From NCBI RefSeq assembly GCF_017368475.1, contig NZ_JAFNJE010000016.1, positions 1 through 64,000 of the forward strand: a stretch of DNA of 64,000 nucleotides, read 5' to 3'. Below are positions 19,941 to 29,931 of the stretch, one piece after another (the first letter of the stretch is position 1; each line of letters opens with the position of its first letter). Below the pieces are notes generated by a model. The model saw only the letters and a program-made list of their open reading frames with translations, made no database searches and had not been told where the DNA came from. Source of the DNA: Alteromonas sp. 5E99-2 (GTDB taxonomy: Bacteria > Pseudomonadota > Gammaproteobacteria > Enterobacterales > Alteromonadaceae). Made by a program: the position numbers and the translations under genes.

Positions 19941-21569
19941 TTAGCGAATTAGCCTCAATGCATACACCCAAAATACTAAGGCAAAACACACACCAAAGGT
20001 ATTGATAATGGGCTGTTGCCAAAGATTGGCTAAAACGAAAAACAACAGTAAAGACACGATGCCACTTAACATTGAAAAGACGATTTTAATCAACTTATCC
20101 ATATTCTTTGAACTAGCCTTATGCTGCAGCTCAAGCTGAATAGGTAGTGCTTTTACTTGCGTCAACGAATCGTGTAGTAAATCGGGCATTTCCGGTAATT
20201 TTTCAGTCCAAAAGGGTAAATTTGCTTTTACTTTTCTAAACATGGCCGCTGCGCCCATTTGCTCATTCATCCAATTTTCTAAGAAAGGTTTGGCCGTTTG
20301 CCACAAATCTAATTGGGGGTATAACTGACGCCCTAAACCTTCAACGTATAGCAAGGTTTTTTGCAATAATACGAGTTGAGGCTGGATCACCATATTAAAT
20401 TGCCGTGCTGTAGTGAAAAGTTGCACCAATACATTACCAAAAGAAATTTCAGCTAATGGTTTTTGGAAAATAGGCTCGCACACAGTACGAATTGCACGTT
20501 CAAACCCGTCGATATCAGTATCACTAGGTACCCAACCGCTGTCTGCATGTAACTGGGCAACTTTACGATAATCTTGATTGAAAAAGGCGATGAAATTCTC
20601 AGCTAAATAACGTTTATCTTCGCTATTTAGCGTCCCCACGATACCAAAATCAATTGCGATATATTGTGGGTCTTCAGGCGTTGATGTCGATACAAAGATA
20701 TTCCCGGGGTGCATATCCGCATGAAAAAAACTGTCTCTGAAAACTTGCGTGAAAAACACCTCAACGCCTTTTTCAGCCAAACGCTTCATATTGGTATTTT
20801 GTGCTTCTAAGGCTTTCACATCAGCCACTGGGATACCGTAAATACGCTCCATCACCAACATGTTTTTACGACTGTAATCCGAATATATTTTAGGAACATA
20901 TAATGAAGATGATCCTTCAAAGTTACTCTTTAATTTAACTCCGTTAGCAGACTCTTTAAGTAAATCTAGCTCGTCATACACCGCTCGTTTATATTCATCG
21001 ACAACTTCTACCGGACGTAAGCGTTTGCCTTCTGGCAAAAACTTTTGTACGACTTTCGCCATTACGCCCATGATCTTCACATCTGCGTCAATGACTTGCT
21101 TTATTTCAGGCCGCAGTATTTTTACAACAACAGCTTCATCGTTTTCTTTTAAGACAGCGCCGTAGACTTGGGCAATAGAGGCTGAAGCTAGTGGTGCTTC
21201 GTCAATCTCGGAAAAATAGGTACTTAAAGATTCAATTTCAAGAGCTTTACAAATAAGTTCATGAGCGATGGCAGAGTCAAAAGGTTCCACTTGATCTTGC
21301 AGTTGAGTTAATTCTTTCGCAAAATTATCTGAGAGCAAATCTTTTCGGGTAGACAACATTTGACCGAACTTAATAAATACCGGTCCTAACGACTGCAAAG
21401 CGAGCCTTAAACGCTCACCTTCAGATAAATCTTTATGTTTATTTTTCAACCAAAAAAATAGAATTCGAACAAAACGAACCGACCTAGGTAGCCGGTTTTT
21501 CGGAATAAGCTCATCTAATCCATGCTCTAAGATGACCTTATTGATGCGGTACAGGCGCACCATACTCAT
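19941..21569 (-). CDS. ubiB: ubiquinone biosynthesis regulatory protein kinase UbiB
   Basis: Atypical ADCK/UbiB kinase-like ATPase, 542 residues, needed for ubiquinone synthesis. It has the family motif [14 protein letters not shown], the Ala-rich nucleotide loop [21 protein letters not shown] and the metal-binding DFGIVG. Two hydrophobic segments at the C-terminus (about 490-540) anchor it in the inner membrane. It overlaps ubiJ by 4 bases (ATGA) as the last gene of ubiE-ubiJ-ubiB. Confidence 0.97.
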   Translation of the reverse strand: MSMVRLYRINKVILEHGLDELIPKNRLPRSVRFVRILFFWLKNKHKDLSEGERLRLALQSLGPVFIKFGQMLSTRKDLLSDNFAKELTQLQDQVEPFDSAIAHELICKALEIESLSTYFSEIDEAPLASASIAQVYGAVLKENDEAVVVKILRPEIKQVIDADVKIMGVMAKVVQKFLPEGKRLRPVEVVDEYKRAVYDELDLLKESANGVKLKSNFEGSSSLYVPKIYSDYSRKNMLVMERIYGIPVADVKALEAQNTNMKRLAEKGVEVFFTQVFRDSFFHADMHPGNIFVSTSTPEDPQYIAIDFGIVGTLNSEDKRYLAENFIAFFNQDYRKVAQLHADSGWVPSDTDIDGFERAIRTVCEPIFQKPLAEISFGNVLVQLFTTARQFNMVIQPQLVLLQKTLLYVEGLGRQLYPQLDLWQTAKPFLENWMNEQMGAAAMFRKVKANLPFWTEKLPEMPDLLHDSLTQVKALPIQLELQHKASSKNMDKLIKIVFSMLSGIVSLLLFFVLANLWQQPIINTFGVCFALVFWVYALRLIR

Positions 21570-22213
21570 TGAGTATCCTTGCTAATACGTGTTTCGAGTA
21601 AATCCATTTTAGAGGTAACACGATCAACGTCGTCTCTGAGCATTCCAATTTGCATCCCAACGCCCTCTACACCTTGTTTTCTAGCGGCTATAGGGCGCTC
21701 CTCTGTTACAAATTCTGCGGCTTGTACACTGAGTGAAGACGCAATCGAGGTGACTTTTTTATGGATAGATTTGAAACCGCTAAACAGAGTATGAGCAACC
21801 ACATCGGACGTGTAACGGGCTAAGGTTTCTTCCAAATCAATATTATTGGCTGACACTAACCCCGTTAGCTTTTGGGCAATAGCAATATCGCCAACTAACG
21901 CGAGGTCCCCTTTTTGAATCAATGAAGTCAACTGACTGCTGTCAGAAAGTTCAGATAGCACAGCGAGCTTGGTTTTAATAATACAGGTTTTGCTGTCTAT
22001 GTTTTCTTTAGCCTCAACAAACGTCTGAGGTTCATTTAATACCAGTACATCATCGTCAAAAACCAAGGTCAAACCGTCTTTAAACACATCTAAAAACAAA
22101 ACAACACGGTTGCCTTTTAGTTCACTTAGACTGCTTTGAGTTTTCGGCTGCGTCGAGAGGAAACTATTAATCGCTTTTTCTAAAACCGCATTGGCCAGTT
22201 GACGTGCAGGCAT
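21566..22213 (-). CDS. ubiJ: ubiquinone biosynthesis accessory factor UbiJ
   Basis: About 215 residues from ATG at 22213 ([18 protein letters not shown]), which overlaps the ubiE stop as TAATG; a longer in-frame extension would run into ubiE and is unlikely. The first half is an SCP2-type lipid-binding domain ([31 protein letters not shown]), and the end is a predicted coiled coil ([17 protein letters not shown]). UbiJ joins the soluble ubiquinone complex with UbiK. Confidence 0.93.
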   Translation of the reverse strand: MPARQLANAVLEKAINSFLSTQPKTQSSLSELKGNRVVLFLDVFKDGLTLVFDDDVLVLNEPQTFVEAKENIDSKTCIIKTKLAVLSELSDSSQLTSLIQKGDLALVGDIAIAQKLTGLVSANNIDLEETLARYTSDVVAHTLFSGFKSIHKKVTSIASSLSVQAAEFVTEERPIAARKQGVEGVGMQIGMLRDDVDRVTSKMDLLETRISKDTQ

Positions 22214-22995
22214 TAGAATTTGTAACCGCGATGAAGGGCGACGACGCCTCCAGTTAAGTTGTCGTAACGGCACTGTTCAAACCCAGCATCTTCAAACATG
22301 CCTTTCAATGTGTCTTGATCTGGATGCATACGAATTGATTCCGCAAGGTACTGATAACTCTCTTTGTCATTTGCCACTATTTGTCCCATAGTAGGCAACA
22401 CATAAAAAGAGTAAGCATCGTATATTTTACTTAACGCTGGTAATACTGGTTTAGAAAACTCTAAAACCAACAAACGTCCACCAGGTTTTAACACGCGGAA
22501 AATCGATGCTAAGGCGTTTTCTTTTTCAGTGACGTTACGCAGACCAAAAGCCATAGTAATCACATCGAAATGGTTGTCGGGAAAAGGTAAGGCTTCAGCG
22601 TTAGCTTGAACATAGTCTATATTTTTTACTCGCCCCATGTCTCGTAACTTATCACGACCTACTTTCAGCATAGACAAATTAATATCGGCGAGTACCACAC
22701 TCCCCGTATCTCCGACCAAGCGAGAAAATGTTGCAGTTAAATCACCGGTTCCACCGGCTAAATCAAGAACTTTATGACCACTGCGCACTCCACTGCAATC
22801 AACGGTATAACGTTTCCATAAACGATGTATGCCAAATGACATTACGTCGTTCATCACATCGTATTTGGCTGCCACACTATGAAAGACATCGGCAACCATA
22901 TTCACTTTTTGCTCTTTCGCTACTTGCTTGTAGCCAAAATGTGTTGTGTCTTCGCCATTCGTATTGTTGGCGTTATTTGCCGATGTATCTGTCAT
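22213..22995 (-). CDS. ubiE: UbiE C-methyltransferase (ubiquinone/menaquinone)
   Basis: SAM-dependent methyltransferase, about 260 residues. ATG at 22995 is preferred to TTG at 23007 because GGA lies just upstream. Motif I is [13 protein letters not shown], and the family blocks [20 protein letters not shown] and [12 protein letters not shown] follow. It is the first gene of the ubiEJB operon; translation is coupled to ubiJ. Confidence 0.97.
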   Translation of the reverse strand: MTDTSANNANNTNGEDTTHFGYKQVAKEQKVNMVADVFHSVAAKYDVMNDVMSFGIHRLWKRYTVDCSGVRSGHKVLDLAGGTGDLTATFSRLVGDTGSVVLADINLSMLKVGRDKLRDMGRVKNIDYVQANAEALPFPDNHFDVITMAFGLRNVTEKENALASIFRVLKPGGRLLVLEFSKPVLPALSKIYDAYSFYVLPTMGQIVANDKESYQYLAESIRMHPDQDTLKGMFEDAGFEQCRYDNLTGGVVALHRGYKF

Positions 22996-23070
22996 ATCAC
23001 TGTCCAAACCACTTATTTTCTATAGTGTACCCAAGTTATTTATGATTACCTAGGCCGTGTTCACCTTATT

Positions 23071-23766
23071 TTAGCTTGATTGAACGCTATTATCACCGCA
23101 ACTCAGCGCCAATATCTGGCTCAGCTCTTGATATTTCAAGCCTGATTCCTGCTGCCATTGATTAAACTGGTTATTAATGGTTTCAAGGCTTCTTTTCGTC
23201 GTTAAACCACCATCAATCAATTTATGTTGGCGAAAATAACCCTCGACATCCCGTGTAAGCAAATAGGTATCTATCCCTAGTGCACGCAATGCGTAAGGCC
23301 CAGTATTGCCTCCCAACCTAGCGCCCATACGTTTCAAGTATGCCCATAATTCGATAATATTCCCCTGAGTAAAGCCTGATGCGAATTGAACAAAAGAACC
23401 GTGTTCTTGTGCAATGGTATTCAACATCATTGCATTGTCTCGAATAGACATTACCTTACGAAGGTTTCGGATTATTGCTGGATCCGTGGCTTTTTTTTCT
23501 AGCATTTCGTCAGGCATTAACAAGACTTTTTCTATATTAAAATCGAAAAACAGCTCTTCAAAAGCTAGCCACTTATTTTCAACAACTCGCCACACAAAAC
23601 CAGATTGAAACACTTTTTTGGTGAACGCAGATAACACCCTATCATCGCCAAGGGACAACAACTCATTCTGCGGCAACGGGCTCGTCACTAAGGCTGCTAA
23701 CTGCTCTTCACCACCTTTACGCTGTAAAGCTCTGTGGTAGAGGGCATCAAACTTTTCTGCACTCAT
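23071..23766 (-). CDS. DNA-3-methyladenine glycosylase I-like protein
   Basis: 231 residues related to the Tag glycosylase superfamily, in the longer Pseudomonas-type group and not the E. coli Tag group. Recognisable blocks are VFQSGFVWRVVENKWLAFEE, FDFNIEKV, DPAIIRNLRKVMSIRDNA and MGARLGGNTGPYALRALG. The cysteine zinc site of E. coli Tag is not evident. It probably excises alkylated bases, but substrate range is unproven. It begins 2 bases after the prlC stop, so the two are co-transcribed. Confidence 0.8.
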   Translation of the reverse strand: MSAEKFDALYHRALQRKGGEEQLAALVTSPLPQNELLSLGDDRVLSAFTKKVFQSGFVWRVVENKWLAFEELFFDFNIEKVLLMPDEMLEKKATDPAIIRNLRKVMSIRDNAMMLNTIAQEHGSFVQFASGFTQGNIIELWAYLKRMGARLGGNTGPYALRALGIDTYLLTRDVEGYFRQHKLIDGGLTTKRSLETINNQFNQWQQESGLKYQELSQILALSCGDNSVQSS

Positions 23767-23768
23767 TG

Positions 23769-25775
23769 TTATGCCGCAATACCGTTATGGCGAAGTAAAG
23801 CATCAGTACTAGGCTCTCTGCCTCGGAAGGCTACAAAAGCATCCATAGGATCTTTACTTCCCCCAACTTCCAATACGTTATTCAAAAAGTCAGTTCCCAC
23901 CTTAGGATTAAAAATACCTTCTTCCTCAAAACGGCTAAATGCATCACTTGAAAGCACTTCCGCCCATTTGTAACTGTAGTAACCTGCAGCATATCCACCT
24001 GCAAATATATGCCCAAAACTATGCTGGAAACGATTAAATGAAGGCGGTGTAATGACCGACACTTTTTCTCTCACTGAATCTAAAATGCCTTGTACATCTG
24101 GAGCGCCTTGTTCCTGTTCATGAATAGACATGTCAAACAAGCTGAATTCGAGCTGCCTTACCATTTGCATGGCCGATTGAAAATCTCTTGCCGCCAACAT
24201 TTTATCTAGCATATCTTTCGGTAAAGGCTCACCGGTTTCATAATGACCTGAAATAAATGCCAACGCCTCTTCCTGCCAACACCAGTTTTCCAAAAATTGA
24301 CTAGGCAGCTCTACCGCATCCCACGGTACACCGTTGATACCAGAGACTCCTGCAACCGTCATTTTTGTTAGCATATGGTGAATACCATGACCAAACTCAT
24401 GAAACAAGGTGACAACTTCGTTGTGAGTAAACAACGCAGGTTTGTCGCCAACGGGACTACTAAAGTTACAAGTTAAATAGGCAACAGGGAGTTGCAAGTC
24501 ACCATTCGGTAATACTCTGCGAACTCGACACTCGTCCATCCATGCCCCACCACGTTTTTTCTCACGGGCATATAAATCTAGATAAAAACTGCCTCGGGGG
24601 GCTCCGTCTTTATCAAAAATGGTGAAAAAGCGAACATCTTCGTGGTATACATCAATGTCACTTTGTTCTGAAACCGTTAAGCCATATAACCGATTAATTA
24701 CCTCAAACAAGCCTTTTAGGACTGTATCTTCAGGAAAATACGGCTTTAATTCTTCATCGGTAATGCTGAATTTTTGTTCTTTTAATCGTTCACTGAAATA
24801 GGGGATATCCCAAGCGTTAATCTCGCCCTTATGGCCTGACGTAATGGCAAATTCTTTAATTTCCTCTAGCTCTTTTAAGGCTTGAGGTTTTGATTTATCG
24901 GCTAAATCGTATAAAAAGCCTAAAACCTGTTCTGTATCTGTTGCCATTTTCGTCGCTAAAGAACGTTGAGCATAATGCTCGAACCCAAGTAGCTGAGCAG
25001 CTTCTTGTCTTAACAACAGCGTTTCATTAATAATCGCGGTGTTATCAAGCTCTGGGTTAGCGCCTTGATCAGATGCCCGAGTATTAAATGCGCGATACAT
25101 TTCTTCTCGTAACGCTCGGTTCTTTGCATGTTGCATTACAGGCAAATAGCTAGGGATATCGAGTGTAAACATCCAGCCTTCTTTTTCTTTACGTTCTGCT
25201 GTTTGTTTTGCTGCCGCAATAGCAGATGCAGGAATGCCATCTAAATCAGCTTCATCGGTGACGAGTTTGCTCCACGCAGTGGTGGCATCCATAACATTAT
25301 TTCCAAACTGAGAGCCCAGCTCAGAAAGCTTCGCCTGAATTTCAGCAAAACGCTGTTTTTTGTCGCTGGCTAAGGCAACACCAGATAAGGTAAAATCACG
25401 GATTGCATTGGTAATGACTTTTTGTTGTGCTTGACTAAGAGATGCAAACGTTTCGCTAGACTGAATGGCTTCATAGGCTTTATACAGGCCTTCATGTTGC
25501 CCTAACCAAGTACCGTATTCTGATAATAAAGGTAAACATGCATCGTGAGCTTCTCTCAATGCATCTGAGCTCACCACTGAGTTCATATGAGAAATAGGCG
25601 ACCAATATTTACTTAATTCATCGTCTGCGTGTTCCAAAGGAGCGACTATACTCTTGTAAGTAAACTCTGATTGAGAAACAACATCTTCAACAACCTGTTT
25701 GCAATGGGATATAGCATCTGAAATAGTATCGACAATAGATTCTGTTTGTATCGCGGAAAATTGAGGCAAACTCAT
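23769..25775 (-). CDS. prlC: oligopeptidase A (M3 family)
   Basis: Cytoplasmic zinc metallo-oligopeptidase, 668 residues, that degrades signal peptides and other short peptides. The catalytic motif HEFGHGIHHM starts at about His459, with the further ligand in ELPSQFLENWCW downstream. There is no signal peptide. Length fits the family (E. coli 680). It leads the two-gene unit with the Tag-like gene. Confidence 0.96.
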   Translation of the reverse strand: MSLPQFSAIQTESIVDTISDAISHCKQVVEDVVSQSEFTYKSIVAPLEHADDELSKYWSPISHMNSVVSSDALREAHDACLPLLSEYGTWLGQHEGLYKAYEAIQSSETFASLSQAQQKVITNAIRDFTLSGVALASDKKQRFAEIQAKLSELGSQFGNNVMDATTAWSKLVTDEADLDGIPASAIAAAKQTAERKEKEGWMFTLDIPSYLPVMQHAKNRALREEMYRAFNTRASDQGANPELDNTAIINETLLLRQEAAQLLGFEHYAQRSLATKMATDTEQVLGFLYDLADKSKPQALKELEEIKEFAITSGHKGEINAWDIPYFSERLKEQKFSITDEELKPYFPEDTVLKGLFEVINRLYGLTVSEQSDIDVYHEDVRFFTIFDKDGAPRGSFYLDLYAREKKRGGAWMDECRVRRVLPNGDLQLPVAYLTCNFSSPVGDKPALFTHNEVVTLFHEFGHGIHHMLTKMTVAGVSGINGVPWDAVELPSQFLENWCWQEEALAFISGHYETGEPLPKDMLDKMLAARDFQSAMQMVRQLEFSLFDMSIHEQEQGAPDVQGILDSVREKVSVITPPSFNRFQHSFGHIFAGGYAAGYYSYKWAEVLSSDAFSRFEEEGIFNPKVGTDFLNNVLEVGGSKDPMDAFVAFRGREPSTDALLRHNGIAA

Positions 25776-25955
25776 TGGTCGTGGTCCTTTGTACTAAAAA
25801 TCGTAGTTGTTATTGAGATTGGGTTAGTCCTGTTTTTTTCAATAGCCATAAATAGATAGTTTGTCATCCGTTGCTTGGTTTTTTTCAAACCAATTGAAAG
25901 TTAAACGGAATGTAGTAGGTCATGGGTTATAGCCCAATAATTAATGGAAAACGAA

Positions 25956-27302
25956 ATGTCGCATTTTGATTATATATGTATCGGTGGTGGTAGTGGCGGT
26001 ATCGCATCAGCTAACCGCGCAGCTAAACACGGTAAAAAAGTCGCAATTGTAGAAGGCAAAGCCATGGGCGGAACCTGTGTTAATGTAGGCTGCGTTCCCA
26101 AAAAAGCTATGTGGTATGGCGCACAAGTCGCAGAAGCAATTAACCTTTACAGCGCCGATTACGGTTTTGATGTGACCTTAAATGGCTACAGCTGGGAAAC
26201 AATGAAAAAGAACCGCGATGCGTATATTACCCGCATTCATGGCTCTTACGATCGCGTATTAGCCAATAACGCCATCACCACGATTAACGGCTTTGCAAAA
26301 TTCGTTGACAAAAACACCATTGAAGTCGAAGGAAATACCTATACTGCCGATCATATTTTGATTGCAACAGGTGGCTACCCAGTCATCGATAACGTTCCAG
26401 GTGCTGAGTACGGTATTACATCCGATGGTTTCTTTGAGCTGGAGGAGCAACCTAAACGAGTCGTTGTTGTCGGGGCTGGCTATATTGCTGTAGAACTTGC
26501 AGGCGTTATGCATGCACTGGGAAGTGAAACCCATTTATTAGTACGTAAAGAAAAGCCTCTTCGCGGTTTTGATCCTATGCTATCAGACACGCTAACCGAA
26601 ATAATAAAAGCGGAAGGTCCTACACTGCATACCCATGCCAGCGTAAAAAACGTCGTGAAACAGGACGACGAAAGCTTAACTATCAACTTAGTGAGTGGCG
26701 AAAGTATTCAAGCTGATTGCCTTATCTGGGCTATTGGCCGTAAACCTAACGTCGAACAACTAAACCTTGCTGCAGCAGGCGTTGAATTAAGTGAAAAAGG
26801 CTATGTCACGGTAGATAAATTTCAAAATACCAGCGCGGAAAATGTGTATGCTGTGGGCGATATTATTGGCCAAGCAGAACTCACTCCAGTGGCGATTAAA
26901 GCAGGGCGTTTATTATCTGAAAGATTGTTTAACGGGCAGACCAATGCGCATATGGATTATAGCCTTATCCCTACGGTTGTCTTCAGCCACCCACCTATTG
27001 GTACTATGGGTTTAAGTGAGCCTGAAGCAATACAGCAATACGGTGAAGAAAATATAAAAGTATATAACTCCACCTTTACCGCTATGTATACAGCGTTGAC
27101 AAGTCATCGCCAAGCCACAACGATGAAATTAATTTGTGCAGGTGAAAATGAACAGGTAGTGGGTATTCACGGTATTGGTTATACCATGGATGAGATTTTA
27201 CAGGGCTTTGCCGTAGCAATAAAAATGGGGGCAACCAAAGCAGACTTTGATGCCTGCGTAGCAATTCACCCAACAAGTGGCGAAGAATACGTAACCATGT
27301 AG
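25956..27302 (+). CDS. gor: glutathione-disulfide reductase
   Basis: FAD enzyme that reduces glutathione disulfide with NADPH, 448 residues from ATG at 25956, chosen because GGAAAA lies upstream; ATG at 25944 has no site. The FAD motif [13 protein letters not shown], redox disulfide [18 protein letters not shown] motif [12 protein letters not shown] and C-terminal His-Glu pair in [12 protein letters not shown] are all present. It is a single gene with its own terminator. Confidence 0.97.
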   Translation: MSHFDYICIGGGSGGIASANRAAKHGKKVAIVEGKAMGGTCVNVGCVPKKAMWYGAQVAEAINLYSADYGFDVTLNGYSWETMKKNRDAYITRIHGSYDRVLANNAITTINGFAKFVDKNTIEVEGNTYTADHILIATGGYPVIDNVPGAEYGITSDGFFELEEQPKRVVVVGAGYIAVELAGVMHALGSETHLLVRKEKPLRGFDPMLSDTLTEIIKAEGPTLHTHASVKNVVKQDDESLTINLVSGESIQADCLIWAIGRKPNVEQLNLAAAGVELSEKGYVTVDKFQNTSAENVYAVGDIIGQAELTPVAIKAGRLLSERLFNGQTNAHMDYSLIPTVVFSHPPIGTMGLSEPEAIQQYGEENIKVYNSTFTAMYTALTSHRQATTMKLICAGENEQVVGIHGIGYTMDEILQGFAVAIKMGATKADFDACVAIHPTSGEEYVTM

Positions 27303-27344
27303 GCATGTGTTTTAAAGCGCAATTCTATTAAAGCTGTTCGCTCT

Positions 27345-27408
27345 GAAAAAGCCGTGAATATAACTAAAAAAATATCTACTATTTATTTTAGTTCCTTACG
27401 GCTTTTTC
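27345..27408 (+). terminator. long hairpin terminator after gor
   Basis: GAAAAAGCCGT (27345-27355) pairs with ACGGCTTTTTC (27398-27408), with an inner AACTAAAA/TTTTAGTT pairing. The T run sits in the right arm. Confidence 0.75.
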
Positions 27409-27580
27409 TATCCTATTCCCTTCCCTTAAAGTAATAAAAAAGCTGTAAATCTTATATCGCTTACATAACAAAATAAGAGTATGTTAGCACCAGTGTGAGC
27501 AATCAATTGGTTGCCAACATAAAAGTTCATCAGCTCCTAGTTGTATTTCATATCAATTATTATTTAAGAGGAAAGTCTAA

Positions 27581-29566
27581 ATGATTAAGTGTAGTAAAAT
27601 ATGGTTTAAACTGATCCCTACGATTTTTTACCATACTGTTACATATTTAGTAATAGCCACCAATTTTGCTCATGCACAATCAGCAGAGTACCCTTCCTAC
27701 GGCTTCAATTTCGTAAACTACAGTGATGATAAAGTAGAAAATGATGGTTTATTTGGTTGGAACACTAACGGAAACGCAATTCTCGTTGATCAAGATAACG
27801 GACTGGATTCATACCTTAGCCTGATTAGTAATGATGCAACACCAGTAACATCTCAATATAACGATTTCGGTTACTTTAGTCCCAATGAGACAAATTTCGC
27901 CTTAGCCATAAATCTGCGAGCATCAAATCTATTGGCAACGTCATCTGTCACGGCAAGTATTAGAACTGGAGCTATATCACTCGAAGTGATTTTTAATGGT
28001 GACGGCACTTATGTGAAAGGGGAAAATAACACTTTGCAAAAGGTCACTGATGTTGTCTTAACAACAAATTTTGAAACCTTTTCCTTTGATGTGAGAGATG
28101 GAAAACTAGAAAGGGTTTTCGTTGATCGTGACGAGCAACAATTCACTAAATTTGAACTGCCTAGCTCTACCGATAAGCTTATTGAGGTCACTGCATTGGC
28201 AGCACAGCAGCAAAACGAAGATGTTTTAACAGCTGATATTGATCACTTATTTGTGTATTCAAGGCCGTCCCACGTTAACCTTTTACAAGAGAATACTAAT
28301 GCTGGTAGTGCTGCTCAAGCAACTCACTTCATCCATCTAGGTATAGGTACAGATGGTATTCCAATTGGCGTCAATGCCGATGGAGGGGGTTACATAACCC
28401 AAGTTTATAATAGGTCAGACGGTCTACCTGTCGAAGAAAGCACGAACCTTGGTGAGTATCTCGATCCAAAACCACAATTTGGCGCGGGTTCAAACCAAAG
28501 TGTTCGAGGACGGATGCATGGTGGCCGATTCAATCCCGTGCAAGCAGGTATCAATATTAATACTGGGCATTCTGTAACGGTAAAGACGTTAACGTCTTTG
28601 AATGGAAGCGAAGCTAGTAATAGTACTGATACAAACGTCATTAAAATCGAACAATTTCCCGTCTATAATGACCCAACCACAGAATACGCCGAAAATTCGC
28701 TTTACGAGTTCGATGATAATGGCGACTTTATTTCGTACTCTGGCGTAGTTAACAAAGAAGAAGAAGAAGACTTTTTCAACGAAGTGGCAATTTCCGCTTC
28801 AGAGGAAGGGTTGTCAGAGCTTGATTTCAACGGATATTTTCAGGATGTGTCAACTGATAAAACGCCCGTTATGTTGTCTTATGGTGAATGGAAATATATA
28901 CGCCCACCGAGCCACATCTTGCAGTTATCCCGTGAGTCTGAATCGATTGGCTCAGGAAGAACGCCTTCAAAAATATCCAAAGCAGAAGGTAGAGAGAGCT
29001 TAAAAACAAGGGATACCGACCTTGGCAACATGAGAATTATGAGAGAAGTTCGCGCGAACTATGATTTTGGCTATTCTTGGGTACTGTGGAAAGAGGATGG
29101 CATAGAAAAGAGTCATCAATTAACCGTGCCAATAAGTGATGTGGGCTTGACTGAGGAAAGCATTGTAGTGTTTGAACTGCTTGATTCAGGAACTGAAAAC
29201 ATTACCCCTGACGATAACATAGTAATACTGGGGGCAAGTCCAGATTGGGATGCCGATGATGCTCTTGGGATATATTACCCTGATCAAAGTAATGTTAATC
29301 AATATGGAACTGTGGGCTATAATCGAAATAACCACAACATGGTTTATATCGAAGATCGTAGAACAAGTGTAGAAATTCACGTTGATTGGAGGAAAAGAAA
29401 CTGGGTGAGACTCAGACTACTTAGCTACAGTAATGGACTATTCAGTCCTAGCCGAGTTGATGATGTCTATGAGGCTTTCAGATCTGAAAACTACACACTC
29501 TTTGGCACGGCTAATGAAATTTTTGACAAGGCAGTAGAACTTTCTGAAAATCAGATTATTCAATAA
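27581..29566 (+). CDS. unrecognised secreted protein
   Basis: 661 residues with a clear signal peptide (hydrophobic 11-28, likely cleavage AHA-QS after residue 32) and a good ribosome site (AGAGGAAA). I do not recognise the family. The first half (33-240) looks like a beta-sandwich: alternating hydrophobic strands, Asn/Asp-rich turns and FSFDVRDGKLERVFVD. The middle has GVNADGGGYITQVYN and the Gly-rich FGAGSNQSVRGRMHGGRF. No cysteine appears after the signal peptide and no anchor is visible. A carbohydrate-active or surface-binding role is possible but unsupported. It stands alone between gor and the M13 peptidase. Confidence 0.85.
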   Translation: MIKCSKIWFKLIPTIFYHTVTYLVIATNFAHAQSAEYPSYGFNFVNYSDDKVENDGLFGWNTNGNAILVDQDNGLDSYLSLISNDATPVTSQYNDFGYFSPNETNFALAINLRASNLLATSSVTASIRTGAISLEVIFNGDGTYVKGENNTLQKVTDVVLTTNFETFSFDVRDGKLERVFVDRDEQQFTKFELPSSTDKLIEVTALAAQQQNEDVLTADIDHLFVYSRPSHVNLLQENTNAGSAAQATHFIHLGIGTDGIPIGVNADGGGYITQVYNRSDGLPVEESTNLGEYLDPKPQFGAGSNQSVRGRMHGGRFNPVQAGININTGHSVTVKTLTSLNGSEASNSTDTNVIKIEQFPVYNDPTTEYAENSLYEFDDNGDFISYSGVVNKEEEEDFFNEVAISASEEGLSELDFNGYFQDVSTDKTPVMLSYGEWKYIRPPSHILQLSRESESIGSGRTPSKISKAEGRESLKTRDTDLGNMRIMREVRANYDFGYSWVLWKEDGIEKSHQLTVPISDVGLTEESIVVFELLDSGTENITPDDNIVILGASPDWDADDALGIYYPDQSNVNQYGTVGYNRNNHNMVYIEDRRTSVEIHVDWRKRNWVRLRLLSYSNGLFSPSRVDDVYEAFRSENYTLFGTANEIFDKAVELSENQIIQ

Positions 29567-29572
29567 AAAGCC

Positions 29573-29707
29573 AAGGGTAGAACATCAGCTTCTGCCCTTC
29601 AAAACCTCTCTTTAAAACAAACCTAAAAACCAGTGTAAAATCGCCAATACTGCGATAGCAAAAATGTTTAAAGGCACAAATTATGGGTTTGCGTTTTTAA
29701 AGAGGGG
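29573..29707 (+). other. structured non-coding intergenic segment
   Basis: The 365-base gap 29567-29931 has no gene I can support. It begins with a 10-bp hairpin (AAGGGTAGAA with TTCTGCCCTT, 29573-29600) that could end the upstream transcript. Next, CCTCTCTTTAAAACAAACC (29605-29623) pairs with 29686-29707, with a 3-base bulge and one wobble, around a small ATCGC/GCGAT hairpin. It could be a structured RNA, a 3' UTR or a decayed small repeat element. Confidence 0.4.
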
Positions 29708-29931
29708 ATCTAAAGCCTGGTTATGAGTTCACAGCAAAAGCGAGCAAACTTTCTTAATACTTTAACGACGAATACCTGAGTACCTGCGATGAATTAGCCT
29801 TAAGTTAATCCACACAATATATGAAATAGAATATCCTTACGCACTAGTTATTATTTGTACGCAATAAATCAATAACCAATATTCAAAACATACAATTACT
29901 CCAATAAATCTAACGACATTAGTGAATAAAA

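Noticed and set aside
22214-22273. Longer ubiJ N-terminus reaching into ubiE
   Set aside because: The extra 20 residues are Arg-rich out-of-frame ubiE sequence; the TAATG overlap at 22213 is the usual coupled start.
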